Source: Candidatus Sordicultor fermentans (GTDB lineage Bacteria > Atribacterota > Atribacteria > Atribacterales > Caldatribacteriaceae). From it: 9,897 bases of DNA. Numbering within the stretch: the stretch's first letter is position 1; each line of letters begins with the position of its first letter. Under the pieces are notes generated by a model. It did not search any database, was not told where the DNA came from, and saw only the letters and a program-made list of their open reading frames with translations. A program made the translations under genes and the position numbers. The stretch is taken from the NCBI GenBank assembly GCA_002385475.1, contig DGDO01000129.1, forward strand, positions 510 to 10,406, written 5' to 3'. Below are positions 1 to 5,711 of this stretch, piece after piece.

Positions 1-1
1 G

Positions 2-40
2 GTAGTAGAAAAACCCAGAGAGGAGGTGATAGGGAATTGA
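2..40 (+). CDS. C-terminal tail of an unidentified upstream gene (partial)
   Basis: Frame 2 is open from the window edge and encodes VVEKPREEVIGN before a TGA at 38-40. That stop overlaps the TTG start of flgF in a TTGA arrangement, as in translationally coupled operon genes. The other two frames do not give a comparable tail: frame 3 stops at once (TAG), and frame 1 is that of flgF itself. In many Bacillota the gene before flgF is an mreB-like gene, but twelve residues are too few to identify this one. The flgF ribosome site at 21-30 lies within this tail. Confidence 0.4.
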   Translation, partial: VVEKPREEVIGN

Positions 41-786
41 TTCGGGGAATTTATACTGCTACATCGGCTCTTAACTTACAGGAGCTCAAGCAAGAAGTAT
101 GGGCTAATAACATTGCTAATCTGGATACACCTGGTTTTAAAAAGGAGCTAACCTGGGCTGAAGCTGCTCGGGAGGCTAATTTATTTCGGTTTTTGGGCTC
201 TCAGAATCCCTATTCTTTAGGAAGAATGACTGCTGGAGTGCAGCCGGGGACGGAGAAGCTTACCGACTTTTCTCCGGGGAGGTTGGAAGAAACTGGTAAC
301 TATCTGGATTTGGCTATCGAGGGAGAGGGATTTTTTGTAGTTTCTACCCCTTCTGGGGAGGCTTATACTCGAGCAGGCAACTTCCAGCTGGATGAAGAGG
401 GTAGGCTGGTTACTGTATCCGGCTATCCAGTCGTGGGTGAAGGCGGAGAGATTATTTTACCTGCCGGAGGGAGTGTTTCGGTGGATGAAGAGGGGAATAT
501 TTCAGTGGATGGAGAAGAAGTGGATCGGCTTAGAATAGTAGATTTTCTAAATCGAGCGGTTCTCAGAAAAAGTGGTGAAAATTTATTTGTTGCAGAGGGA
601 GTAATTCCTCAGGAAACTACTAATTTTGAGCTCCGACAAGGTTTTCTGGAAAAGTCTAACCTTGATCCGGTAGAGGCAATGGTAATCATGATGGAAGCCT
701 TACGAGAATATGAAATTGCTCAGCGTATCTTGGTTAGCCAGGATGAGGCTCTGCAAAAAGCGGTTAACAGTATTGCCCAACTTTAA
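37..786 (+). CDS. flgF: Flagellar proximal-rod protein FlgF (FlgF/FlhO type)
   Basis: A 249-residue flagellar basal-body rod protein, an axial component that stacks in the rod crossing the cell envelope. The N-terminal rod signature is residues 23-36 (ANNIANLDTPGFKK). A central hook-rod beta domain contains IEGEGFFVV and AYTRAGNF. The C-terminal helix (about residues 205-249: GFLEKSNLDPVEAM, then ALREYEIAQR) is the usual second half of the D0 coiled coil. The start is TTG at 37, chosen because AGGAGGTGAT at 21-30 is an almost ideal Shine-Dalgarno site and MIRGIY is the expected N-terminus of this family. It is slightly shorter and more divergent than the following FlgG, so FlgF is preferred. 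FlgF and FlgG are paralogues, and some annotations call both FlgG or FlhO/FlhP. Confidence 0.9.
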   Translation: MIRGIYTATSALNLQELKQEVWANNIANLDTPGFKKELTWAEAAREANLFRFLGSQNPYSLGRMTAGVQPGTEKLTDFSPGRLEETGNYLDLAIEGEGFFVVSTPSGEAYTRAGNFQLDEEGRLVTVSGYPVVGEGGEIILPAGGSVSVDEEGNISVDGEEVDRLRIVDFLNRAVLRKSGENLFVAEGVIPQETTNFELRQGFLEKSNLDPVEAMVIMMEALREYEIAQRILVSQDEALQKAVNSIAQL

Positions 787-791
787 AAATT

Positions 792-815
792 AGGGCTGGT
801 CCTGCGGGAGGCCCT
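792..815 (+). promoter_or_regulatory. Intercistronic hairpin between flgF and flgG
   Basis: The 46-nt gap contains AGGGC (792-796) pairing with GCCCT (811-815). Inside it TCC (800-802) can pair with GGA (807-809) around a TGCG loop. A competing fold pairs CCT (801-803) with AGG (809-811). No T-run follows, so it is not a terminator. It ends 5 nt before the GGGAGG ribosome site of flgG (821-826). It could affect message stability or relative translation of flgF and flgG; that role is inference. Confidence 0.35.
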
Positions 816-832
816 GGGAAGGGAGGATTTTA

Positions 833-1621
833 ATGATTAGAGCTCTTTGGACGGCGGCGACAGGAATGCAGGCTAAACAAATGGACCTGGATGTCATTGC
901 CAATAATTTAGCCAATGTGAATACCACCGGTTTCAAAAAAAGTAGAGTTGACTTTCAAGATTTAATGTATCAAGTGGTGAGAGTGAAGGGGACTCCTACT
1001 TCTCCTGATACTCAAGTTCCCTCGGGAATTGAAATAGGTTTGGGAGTGAGGCCGGGGGCAGTGCAGAAAATGTTTTCTCAAGGTGACATTTATGAGACTT
1101 CTAATCCCTTAGATGTGGTAATTGAAGGAGATGGTTTTTTTCAAATTTTGACGCCCGATGGAACGATAGCTTATAGCCGGGATGGTTCTTTCAAATTAGA
1201 TGCTCAAGGAAGAATGGTAACCAGTGATGGTTTTCCTCTTGAGCCTCCCATCACTATTCCCGAGGGAGCGGAGTCGGTTACCGTTGCTCAGGATGGAACA
1301 GTGACAGTCACAATGCCAGGAGAGATAGAGCCTCAGGAAGTGGGAGTGATAGAGCTGGCTAGGTTTATTAACCCCGCTGGCCTTTTGAGTATAGGAAGGA
1401 ACTTATACTTAGCTACTGCTTCTTCGGGAGAACCTCAAATTGGTACTCCTGGTTTAGAGGGTTTTGGAACTTTAGCTCAAGGTTTTTTGGAGACTTCCAA
1501 TGTTCAAATAGTAGAGGAAATGGTAAGGATGATAAGTGCCCAGCGAGCTTATGAGATAAACTCCAAAGCTATAACTACTGCTGATGAGATGATGAGCATT
1601 GCTAATAATTTAAAGAGGTGA
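833..1621 (+). CDS. flgG: Flagellar distal-rod protein FlgG
   Basis: A 262-residue distal rod protein, the usual length for the family. It forms the stiff outer part of the rod that carries the P and L rings and joins the hook. Visible features are MIRALWTAATGM at the N-terminus, the rod motif ANNLANVNTTGFKK (residues 23-36), GLGVRPGAVQKMFSQG, the IEGDGFFQI and SRDGSFKLD hook-rod motifs, and the C-terminal GFLETSNVQIVEEMVRMI followed by QRAYEINSKAI. All are canonical FlgG sequence, much closer to consensus than the preceding flgF. The ATG is set by GGGAGG (821-826) with 6-nt spacing. A 154-bp structured gap separates it from flgA, the longest gap between flgF and flgI. FlgF and FlgG are related along their length and probably arose by duplication. 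Confidence 0.96.
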   Translation: MIRALWTAATGMQAKQMDLDVIANNLANVNTTGFKKSRVDFQDLMYQVVRVKGTPTSPDTQVPSGIEIGLGVRPGAVQKMFSQGDIYETSNPLDVVIEGDGFFQILTPDGTIAYSRDGSFKLDAQGRMVTSDGFPLEPPITIPEGAESVTVAQDGTVTVTMPGEIEPQEVGVIELARFINPAGLLSIGRNLYLATASSGEPQIGTPGLEGFGTLAQGFLETSNVQIVEEMVRMISAQRAYEINSKAITTADEMMSIANNLKR

Positions 1622-1635
1622 TAATGACTGGAGGA

Positions 1636-1759
1636 GGAAACTAATTTCCCTATAACCCCTAAAAACAAAAACTTGAGCGAAAAACTAATGAGAGAAAAAC
1701 TTTCCTCATTATAAGAGGGAATAGAAAGTCCACTGAGGGAGTAAGAATTCCTCAGTGGA
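1636..1759 (+). promoter_or_regulatory. Structured flgG-flgA intergenic leader with tandem hairpins
   Basis: Three potential hairpins lie in the gap. (1) GGAAA 1636-1640 / TTTCC 1645-1649, loop CTAA. (2) TTTCCTC 1701-1707 / GAGGGAA 1715-1721, one G-U pair, 7-nt loop. (3) TCCACTGAGG 1729-1738 / CCTCAGTGGA 1750-1759, perfect for 10 bp and extendable by two inner pairs, 7-nt loop. None is followed by a T-run, so they are not ordinary intrinsic terminators. The third ends 8 nt before AAGGAG (1768-1773), the flgA ribosome site. Between hairpins 1 and 2 is an A-rich stretch with AAAAACT three times (1667, 1680, 1695). No convincing promoter was seen. A processing site, stabilising structure or translational control of flgA is plausible but unproven. 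Confidence 0.5.
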
Positions 1760-1775
1760 AGAAGGATAAGGAGTA

Positions 1776-2759
1776 ATGAAAAGAAAAGTTGTTGGATGTT
1801 ACTTTTTCTGGTTTTTGGTTATTCTTTGTTTAATTGGTGGGGGAGAGGTGGGAGCTCTTACTCTGGAAGTGAATCTAAAAGAAAAAGTGGAAGTTTCAGC
1901 GGAAAATATTGCTCTTGGAGAAATAGCAGAGATTTCCTATCCGGAACGGGAGTGGCAGAGGCACTTAGAGAATTTAGATCTGGGGTATTTGCCTCCCCCG
2001 GGAGGAGAACGAGAAATAAAACCAGAAGAAATATACGAGCGGGTAGTGGCTCAAAAGGTGCCTCAGTTAGATTATATCTATTTTTCCGGAGCTCCGGTTT
2101 GTAAAGTAATAACTAAGGGGGAATTAATAGCGAGAGGTGAATTAGAAGAAAAAATTCAGGAACAGCTATTAGATATTTTCCCTTTTGCCCGAAAAATAGA
2201 AGTGAATCTTTCCTCTCCCGGGGAAGTAATAATTCCCCCCGGTGGCGAGGTTAATATAGTTTTTTCTTCTTCTTCCTCTCTAAAGCCCTGGGGGACAGGA
2301 AATGGAACTCTGGAAATTCTCCGGGAAGGGAAAGTAGAAAAGACTCTTCCTCTCCGTTTTGAGATTCAGGTTTATCGGGAAGTGGTGCGAGCTAAGGAAA
2401 AGCTTTCCCGGGGAGAGGTTATAAGCGAAGATCAGGTTTGTTCTGCTCTTGAAGTTTTAGATTACCGCAATGAAAAGGCTTTTTCCAGTGTAGAAGAAGT
2501 GGAAGGAAAACAAACGAAAAGAGAAATTTCTGCCGGGGCAATTTTAACTCCTTCTTTTATTCAGGAAGAAACTCTTATTAAACGAGGAGACCTGGTTACG
2601 ATGGTAGCAAAATACGGAGGTATTGTGGTTACCGGCACTGGGAAAGCGCGAGGAGAAGGTAGTCTGGGAGATGTAATTGTGGTAGAAAATCCTGATTCTA
2701 AGAAAAGATTTGAAGGCGAAATTATAGGGGAGAGAATGGTGGAGGTGGTGGTGAAATGA
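1776..2759 (+). CDS. flgA: Flagellar basal body P-ring assembly chaperone FlgA
   Basis: A 327-residue secreted chaperone that helps FlgI polymerise into the P ring. A signal peptide is clear: basic KRK at residues 2-4, a hydrophobic core at about 8-20 and a likely cleavage after VGA (25-27). A SAF-type domain follows at about residues 203-265, with REVVRAKEKLSRGEVISEDQV and the typical EVEGKQTKREISAGAIL. The C-terminal part has LIKRGDLVTMVAKYGGIVVTGTGKA and ends GERMVEVVV, as usual in FlgA. The N-terminal half is less conserved and includes a run of serines near residue 165. AAGGAG at 1768-1773 is only 2 nt from the ATG; GAAGGA at 1761-1766 is better spaced. The stop overlaps the flgH start as ATGA, implying translational coupling with the L-ring gene. 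Confidence 0.9.
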   Translation: MKRKVVGCYFFWFLVILCLIGGGEVGALTLEVNLKEKVEVSAENIALGEIAEISYPEREWQRHLENLDLGYLPPPGGEREIKPEEIYERVVAQKVPQLDYIYFSGAPVCKVITKGELIARGELEEKIQEQLLDIFPFARKIEVNLSSPGEVIIPPGGEVNIVFSSSSSLKPWGTGNGTLEILREGKVEKTLPLRFEIQVYREVVRAKEKLSRGEVISEDQVCSALEVLDYRNEKAFSSVEEVEGKQTKREISAGAILTPSFIQEETLIKRGDLVTMVAKYGGIVVTGTGKARGEGSLGDVIVVENPDSKKRFEGEIIGERMVEVVVK

Positions 2760-3361
2760 AAAGAGTAACGGCTGTCTTTTTCATGGTGGTTTTCGTTTCT
2801 CTTTTCTTCTTTTCTGAAGAGGCAAAAGGAGAGTCTCTGTGGCAGGATGAAGGATGGTTTTCTGACCCCTATTCTGATTATCGAGCCTCCCGGGTGGGGG
2901 ATACCGTGACGGTGATTATAAATGAAAATACGAAGGGGAAAAATAGTGCTTCCTCTGATAGTAATAAACAAACCTCCATTGGCCTTAAAGCGGGGCAGGG
3001 CATTTTTGATTTTGTTCCTCCGGCGACATTAGAAAGCGGTAATTCTCGAGGAGGAAGTAGGGATTACGGGCGTAGTATTAGCCTTTCTGGCACCATTACC
3101 TGTCAGGTCACAGAAGTGTTGGAAGGGGGAAATTTGCGGATTGCTGGAAGCAAGGAGATTTATTTAAATAAAGAAAGGGAGACTTTGAGTATTGAGGGAG
3201 TGGTAAACCCCCGGTACATAGGAGCAGATAACAGTGTTTACTCTACTCAGGTAGTGGATGCAGTGATAAAACTGGATGGAACTCTTAAGCCAGAAAAGAA
3301 AAGCGGTTTGGCAGGGCTTTTGGAGGGTGTTTTTGGCTCAATTATGGATATTCTTTTTTAA
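2756..3361 (+). CDS. flgH: Flagellar L-ring protein FlgH, without a lipobox
   Basis: A 201-residue FlgH, the protein that in Gram-negative flagella forms the L ring in the outer membrane. Family motifs are SLWQDEGWFSDPYSD just after the signal peptide, RVGDTVTVIINENT (46-59), SGTITCQVTEVLEGGNLRIA (111-130) and the strongly conserved VVNPRYIGADNSVYSTQV (149-166). The start overlaps the flgA stop, with GGAGGTGGTG (2741-2750) upstream. The signal sequence has KR at 2-3, a very hydrophobic core at 4-19 and likely cleavage after AKG (23-25). Enterobacterial FlgH is a lipoprotein acylated on a cysteine just after the signal peptide. Here the only cysteine is residue 116, so lipidation by the usual route is not possible. 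This suggests an unlipidated L-ring variant. Confidence 0.92.
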   Translation: MKRVTAVFFMVVFVSLFFFSEEAKGESLWQDEGWFSDPYSDYRASRVGDTVTVIINENTKGKNSASSDSNKQTSIGLKAGQGIFDFVPPATLESGNSRGGSRDYGRSISLSGTITCQVTEVLEGGNLRIAGSKEIYLNKERETLSIEGVVNPRYIGADNSVYSTQVVDAVIKLDGTLKPEKKSGLAGLLEGVFGSIMDILF

Positions 3362-3362
3362 C

Positions 3363-3368
3363 AGGTGG
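3363..3368 (+). promoter_or_regulatory. Ribosome binding site that places the flgI start at GTG 3374
   Basis: AGGTGG at 3363-3368 lies 5 nt before GTG 3374. The alternative GTG at 3365 would lie inside this site and has only a T-rich stretch with no purine-rich site in front of it. Starting at 3374 gives MKIKKSLALF, a normal basic n-region for the FlgI signal peptide. Confidence 0.6.
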
Positions 3369-3373
3369 TAGAG

Positions 3374-4495
3374 GTGAAAATAAAAAAAAGTTTAGCTTTG
3401 TTTTGTTTGGTTCTAACAGTTTTTTTAGCTGTTTCTCCCGCCGGAGGAGAAACAGTGAGGATAAAAGATATTACTGAGGTAGAAGGAGTAAGAGGTAATC
3501 AATTGGTAGGATATGGATTGGTGGTGGGGCTGGCAGGAAGTGGAGATAGCAGGAATAGCCTTTTTACCAATCAGGCTTTAGCTAATATGCTGGAGAAAAT
3601 GGGTATAGCCGTAGATTCTCAGGCAGTGCGAGCTCGGAACGTGGCTTCGGTAATAGTTACCGCCGAGCTTCCCCCTTTTGTTCAGTCAGGAGAAGAAATA
3701 GATGTTACTGTTTCTTCCCTGGGAGACGCTAAAACCTTGCAAGGAGGAGTGTTACTGCTTACTCCCTTAAAAGCAGTAGATGGGAAGGTGTATGCTGTAG
3801 CTCAAGGTCCTCTTTCTATTGGAGGATTCAATGTGGGAGGAGGGGGAGGGAATGTGGTGCAGCAAAATCATCCCACAGTGGGCATGATTCCCGGAGGGGG
3901 AATAGTGGAGAGGACGGTAGAAACTAATTTTGTCGATGAGGTGAGAGGAGTTTTCACTCTTCTATTACGGGAGCCAGATTTTGTGACCGCTTCTCGTATT
4001 GCTCGAGCTATTAATGAGGAGTTAGGAGGAGGGAAGGCTCGGGTGCTGGATGCCAATCGGGTGGAAGTTAGTATCCCCGAGCATTACCAAAATCAGGTAT
4101 CTCGGTTGATAGCTCTGGTGGGAGAGATCCCGGTAGAACCTGATGTTCCTGCCCGGGTGGTGATAAATGAGAGGACGGGAACTGTGGTAATCGGGGGGAA
4201 TGTGCGGATATTACCAGTAGCTGTTTCTCATGGCAATTTGACTGTGACCGTGAGGACTGAATATCAAGTTTCCCAGCCTCCTCCTTTTTCTCCGGGAGAA
4301 ACTGTAGTGGTTCCTCAGCGGGAAGTCAGAGTGGAGGAAGAGCCTGCCCGTCTATTTAAAGTGGAATCAGGAAATACCATAGATGACTTAGTCAAAGCTC
4401 TCAATGCTTTAGGAGTTACTCCTCGAGACCTGATTGCCATTTTGCAAGCTATCAAAAAGGCCGGTGCTTTGCAGGGAGAGTTAATCATAGAATAA
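3374..4495 (+). CDS. flgI: Flagellar P-ring protein FlgI
   Basis: A 373-residue P-ring protein that forms the bushing around the rod at the peptidoglycan layer, assembled with FlgA. The signal peptide is basic at residues 2-5, hydrophobic at about 6-20 and probably cleaved near PAGG (22-25). Mature sequence begins ETVRIKDITEVEGVRGNQL and continues with the FlgI hallmark VGYGLVVGLAGSGD. Further conserved blocks are NVASVIVTAELPPF, EIDVTVSSLGDAKTLQGG, LLLTPL and the C-terminal LVKALNALGVTPRDLIAIL. It is full length. The start was moved to GTG 3374 because of the ribosome site at 3363-3368. It follows flgH by 12 nt. A 110-bp gap with a promoter follows, so this may be the last gene of the flgF-flgI unit. 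The T-run at 4497-4503 lacks a clear hairpin. Confidence 0.95.
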   Translation: MKIKKSLALFCLVLTVFLAVSPAGGETVRIKDITEVEGVRGNQLVGYGLVVGLAGSGDSRNSLFTNQALANMLEKMGIAVDSQAVRARNVASVIVTAELPPFVQSGEEIDVTVSSLGDAKTLQGGVLLLTPLKAVDGKVYAVAQGPLSIGGFNVGGGGGNVVQQNHPTVGMIPGGGIVERTVETNFVDEVRGVFTLLLREPDFVTASRIARAINEELGGGKARVLDANRVEVSIPEHYQNQVSRLIALVGEIPVEPDVPARVVINERTGTVVIGGNVRILPVAVSHGNLTVTVRTEYQVSQPPPFSPGETVVVPQREVRVEEEPARLFKVESGNTIDDLVKALNALGVTPRDLIAILQAIKKAGALQGELIIE

Positions 4496-4551
4496 GTTTT
4501 TTTATGGTATTTTCCTATGAAAGCTGATTCACCAGTTTTTGCTTTTTGGTG

Positions 4552-4580
4552 TTGGCATCATAGATTAATTATGATATATT
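4552..4580 (+). promoter_or_regulatory. Sigma-A-type promoter for flgJ, with a dyad in the spacer
   Basis: TTGGCA (4552-4557) and TATATT (4575-4580) are separated by exactly 17 nt, and each matches the vegetative consensus at 5 of 6 bases. The spacer and its edges carry ATCATA (4557-4562) and TATGAT (4570-4575), a perfect 6-bp inverted repeat with a 7-nt centre, placed where a repressor would block polymerase. The gap also contains a weaker CACCAG/TTGGTG repeat (4530-4551). The promoter lies 26 nt before the flgJ ATG and would serve flgJ and the YvyF-like gene, possibly reading on into flgM. Confidence 0.55.
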
Positions 4581-4605
4581 TCTAAAGGATAAAGAGGGTG
4601 GCGAT

Positions 4606-4902
4606 ATGCGTATAGAAAATAAAGAGTTAGCTATTTCTCTGAAACCCGAAAGACAGTCTCCTCAGGTAGTGAAAAAAGCCTGTCAGGATTTTGAAGCTTT
4701 CTTTCTTGGTTTTATTTTTAAAAAAGGCTTTCAACCCCTTTTTGCTCCTTCTTCCTCTCCTTTTTTTAGTCAGGAGGAAACCTGGTTTCGGGAGATGTGG
4801 GTGGATGAAATTGCTAAAAAAGTTGGGGAAAATGGGGGATGGGGTCTGTCTGACATGCTTTATCGAAAATTAGTGGAGGAAAATAAGAGTGACTTTAGCT
4901 AA
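4606..4902 (+). CDS. flgJ: FlgJ-type rod-binding protein, single domain
   Basis: A 98-residue protein matching the N-terminal rod-binding domain of FlgJ, which caps the growing rod. The signature begins at KKACQDFEAFFLGFIFKKGF (23-42) and continues to FREMWVDEIAKKVGENGGWGLSDMLYRKL (61-89), the usual end of the domain. In enterobacteria FlgJ has a second, C-terminal glucosaminidase domain (total about 310 residues) that opens the peptidoglycan. Nothing of it is present here, and the reading frame ends naturally rather than by a frameshift. Single-domain FlgJ is common outside the gamma-proteobacteria, so this is probably the normal form in this lineage. GAGGGTG (4594-4600) is 5 nt before the ATG. 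The last 14 nt overlap the next gene. Confidence 0.87.
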   Translation: MRIENKELAISLKPERQSPQVVKKACQDFEAFFLGFIFKKGFQPLFAPSSSPFFSQEETWFREMWVDEIAKKVGENGGWGLSDMLYRKLVEENKSDFS

Positions 4903-5332
4903 ATGTAAAAGGTGCAAAAATTTATTTAATAAGATAGTAGATAAAGATATTTGCCCTGCCTGTATGGAAAAAGAAGAGGAAGAATTTCAGAAAGTCAAGG
5001 ATTTCTTGAAACGTTATCCGGAAAAAAAGTTAGAAGAGATAAGTGAGGAAACCGGAGTAGATAAGAAAATAATTTTAGATTTTATTCGGGAGGGAAGGCT
5101 GCAACTGGCTGAAATACAGGGAGAAGGGGAGTTTGCTCTTCTTACCTGTGAGCGATGTGGTAAATCCATTGTTACAGGAAGGTTTTGTGAAGATTGCAGA
5201 AAAAAACTTGCTGCCCTTCTTTCTTCCGATGGAGACAAACCATCTTCCCGCTCTCTCGATGAAGACAAGCCGTCTTCCCGCTCTCCCAACTTTTATTTTA
5301 AAGATGCCATAAAAAAGAAAAAAGAAGGCTAA
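4889..5332 (+). CDS. YvyF/TIGR03826-like flagellar-operon zinc protein
   Basis: A 147-residue protein found in flagellar operons just before flgM in Bacillota; its exact function is not established to my knowledge. It has two probable zinc-binding clusters: CxxC plus CPxC at Cys6, Cys9, Cys22, Cys25, and CxxC plus CxxC at Cys87, Cys90, Cys100, Cys103. Between them is a charged helix (26-47) and a helix-turn-helix-like segment (about 48-71: LEEISEETGVDKKIILDFIR then EGRL) resembling MerR-type DNA-binding helices. The tail (about 112-131) is a duplicated ten-residue unit, DGDKPSSRSL then DEDKPSSRSP, from a 30-nt direct repeat, ending in lysine-rich sequence. The start is GTG, with GGAGGA (4875-4880) 8 nt upstream inside flgJ. 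Its stop codon forms part of the flgM sigma-28 promoter. A DNA- or RNA-binding regulatory role is inference. Confidence 0.8.
   Translation: MTLAKCKRCKNLFNKIVDKDICPACMEKEEEEFQKVKDFLKRYPEKKLEEISEETGVDKKIILDFIREGRLQLAEIQGEGEFALLTCERCGKSIVTGRFCEDCRKKLAALLSSDGDKPSSRSLDEDKPSSRSPNFYFKDAIKKKKEG
5228..5287 (+). repeat. Tandem 30-nt duplication inside the YvyF-like gene
   Basis: Two adjacent 30-nt units (5228-5257 and 5258-5287) match at 26 of 30 bases. They encode DGDKPSSRSL and DEDKPSSRSP. Three of the four differences fall at G/A transitions. The unit is a multiple of three, so the frame is kept. It looks like a fairly recent in-frame slippage duplication in a disordered tail. Confidence 0.85.
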
Positions 5333-5356
5333 AGAAATCAGGAATTCGTCCGATAT
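5330..5356 (+). promoter_or_regulatory. Sigma-28 (sigma-D/FliA) promoter of flgM
   Basis: TAAA at 5330-5333, a 15-nt spacer, then TCCGATAT at 5349-5356. The Bacillus sigma-D consensus is TAAA-N15-GCCGATAT, so this matches 11 of 12 bases with the exact spacing. The TAA of the -35 element is also the stop codon of the preceding gene. Transcription would start around 5363-5365, leaving a short leader with the flgM ribosome site. The downstream flgM-flgN-flgK-flgL-fliW genes would then be late, sigma-28-dependent genes, with FlgM feeding back on its own promoter. Confidence 0.88.
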
Positions 5357-5375
5357 AATATAGTGAGTAGGTTTA

Positions 5376-5386
5376 AAGGAAGTGAT
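5376..5386 (+). promoter_or_regulatory. Ribosome binding site that places the flgM start at GTG 5391
   Basis: AAGGAAGTGAT matches the ideal AAGGAGGTGAT at 10 of 11 positions and ends 4 nt before GTG 5391. An in-frame GTG at 5382 lies inside this site. Starting at 5391 gives MKISSNQ, resembling the MKI start of many FlgM proteins. Confidence 0.7.
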
Positions 5387-5390
5387 AGAA

Positions 5391-5711
5391 GTGAAAATAT
5401 CTTCTAACCAGATGGAAAGTATTTTAAGAATTTATGTAAATAAGGCTAAAGAGGGTGAAAAAACTGTTTTTTCTCCTAAGAAAGAGGAAGAGGGAGAGGG
5501 AGACAAAGTTTTTCTTTCTCGCACTGGTGAGAAAATGGGAAAACTGCAGCAACAGTATAAAAAGATTCCCGACATAAGAGCTGATTTAGTTCGAGAGTTA
5601 AAAGTCAAGATAGAAAAGGGAGAATACGAAGTTCGGGGTAGGGAAGTCGCAGAAAAGATGTTTGCCCGGGAAATTGCTGATTTTTTAATTAATGGGGGGA
5701 AAGATATTTGA
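5391..5711 (+). CDS. flgM: Anti-sigma-28 factor FlgM
   Basis: A 106-residue negative regulator that binds the flagellar sigma factor (FliA/SigD) and is exported when the hook is complete, releasing late-gene transcription. The C-terminal sigma-binding part is recognisable: KIPDIRADLVRELKVKIEKG (58-77), YEV, then REVAEKMFAREIADFLI (84-100). The N-terminal half is short, polar and glutamate-rich (about 30-38), consistent with the unfolded region of FlgM. The GTG at 5391 is preferred over 5382 because of the ribosome site and the MKI start. It sits directly behind a sigma-28 promoter, giving a negative feedback loop. The stop overlaps the flgN TTG as TTGA. Confidence 0.9.
   Translation: MKISSNQMESILRIYVNKAKEGEKTVFSPKKEEEGEGDKVFLSRTGEKMGKLQQQYKKIPDIRADLVRELKVKIEKGEYEVRGREVAEKMFAREIADFLINGGKDI

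Noticed and set aside
1624..1644. Six-codon open frame ATG...TAA (MTGGGN) just after flgG, preceded by GAGGTGA
   Set aside because: The ribosome site is also the end of flgG and is only 2 nt from the ATG. The peptide is trivial and similar frames occur by chance; no leader-peptide features such as regulatory codons were seen.
2561..2971. 136-residue minus-strand frame opposite flgA and flgH
   Set aside because: It is the antisense shadow of two well-identified genes, low in complexity and without family motifs.
4497..4503. T-run after flgI as an intrinsic terminator
   Set aside because: No GC-rich hairpin directly precedes it. Only a distant TCATAG/CTATGA pairing around it exists, which does not have terminator geometry.
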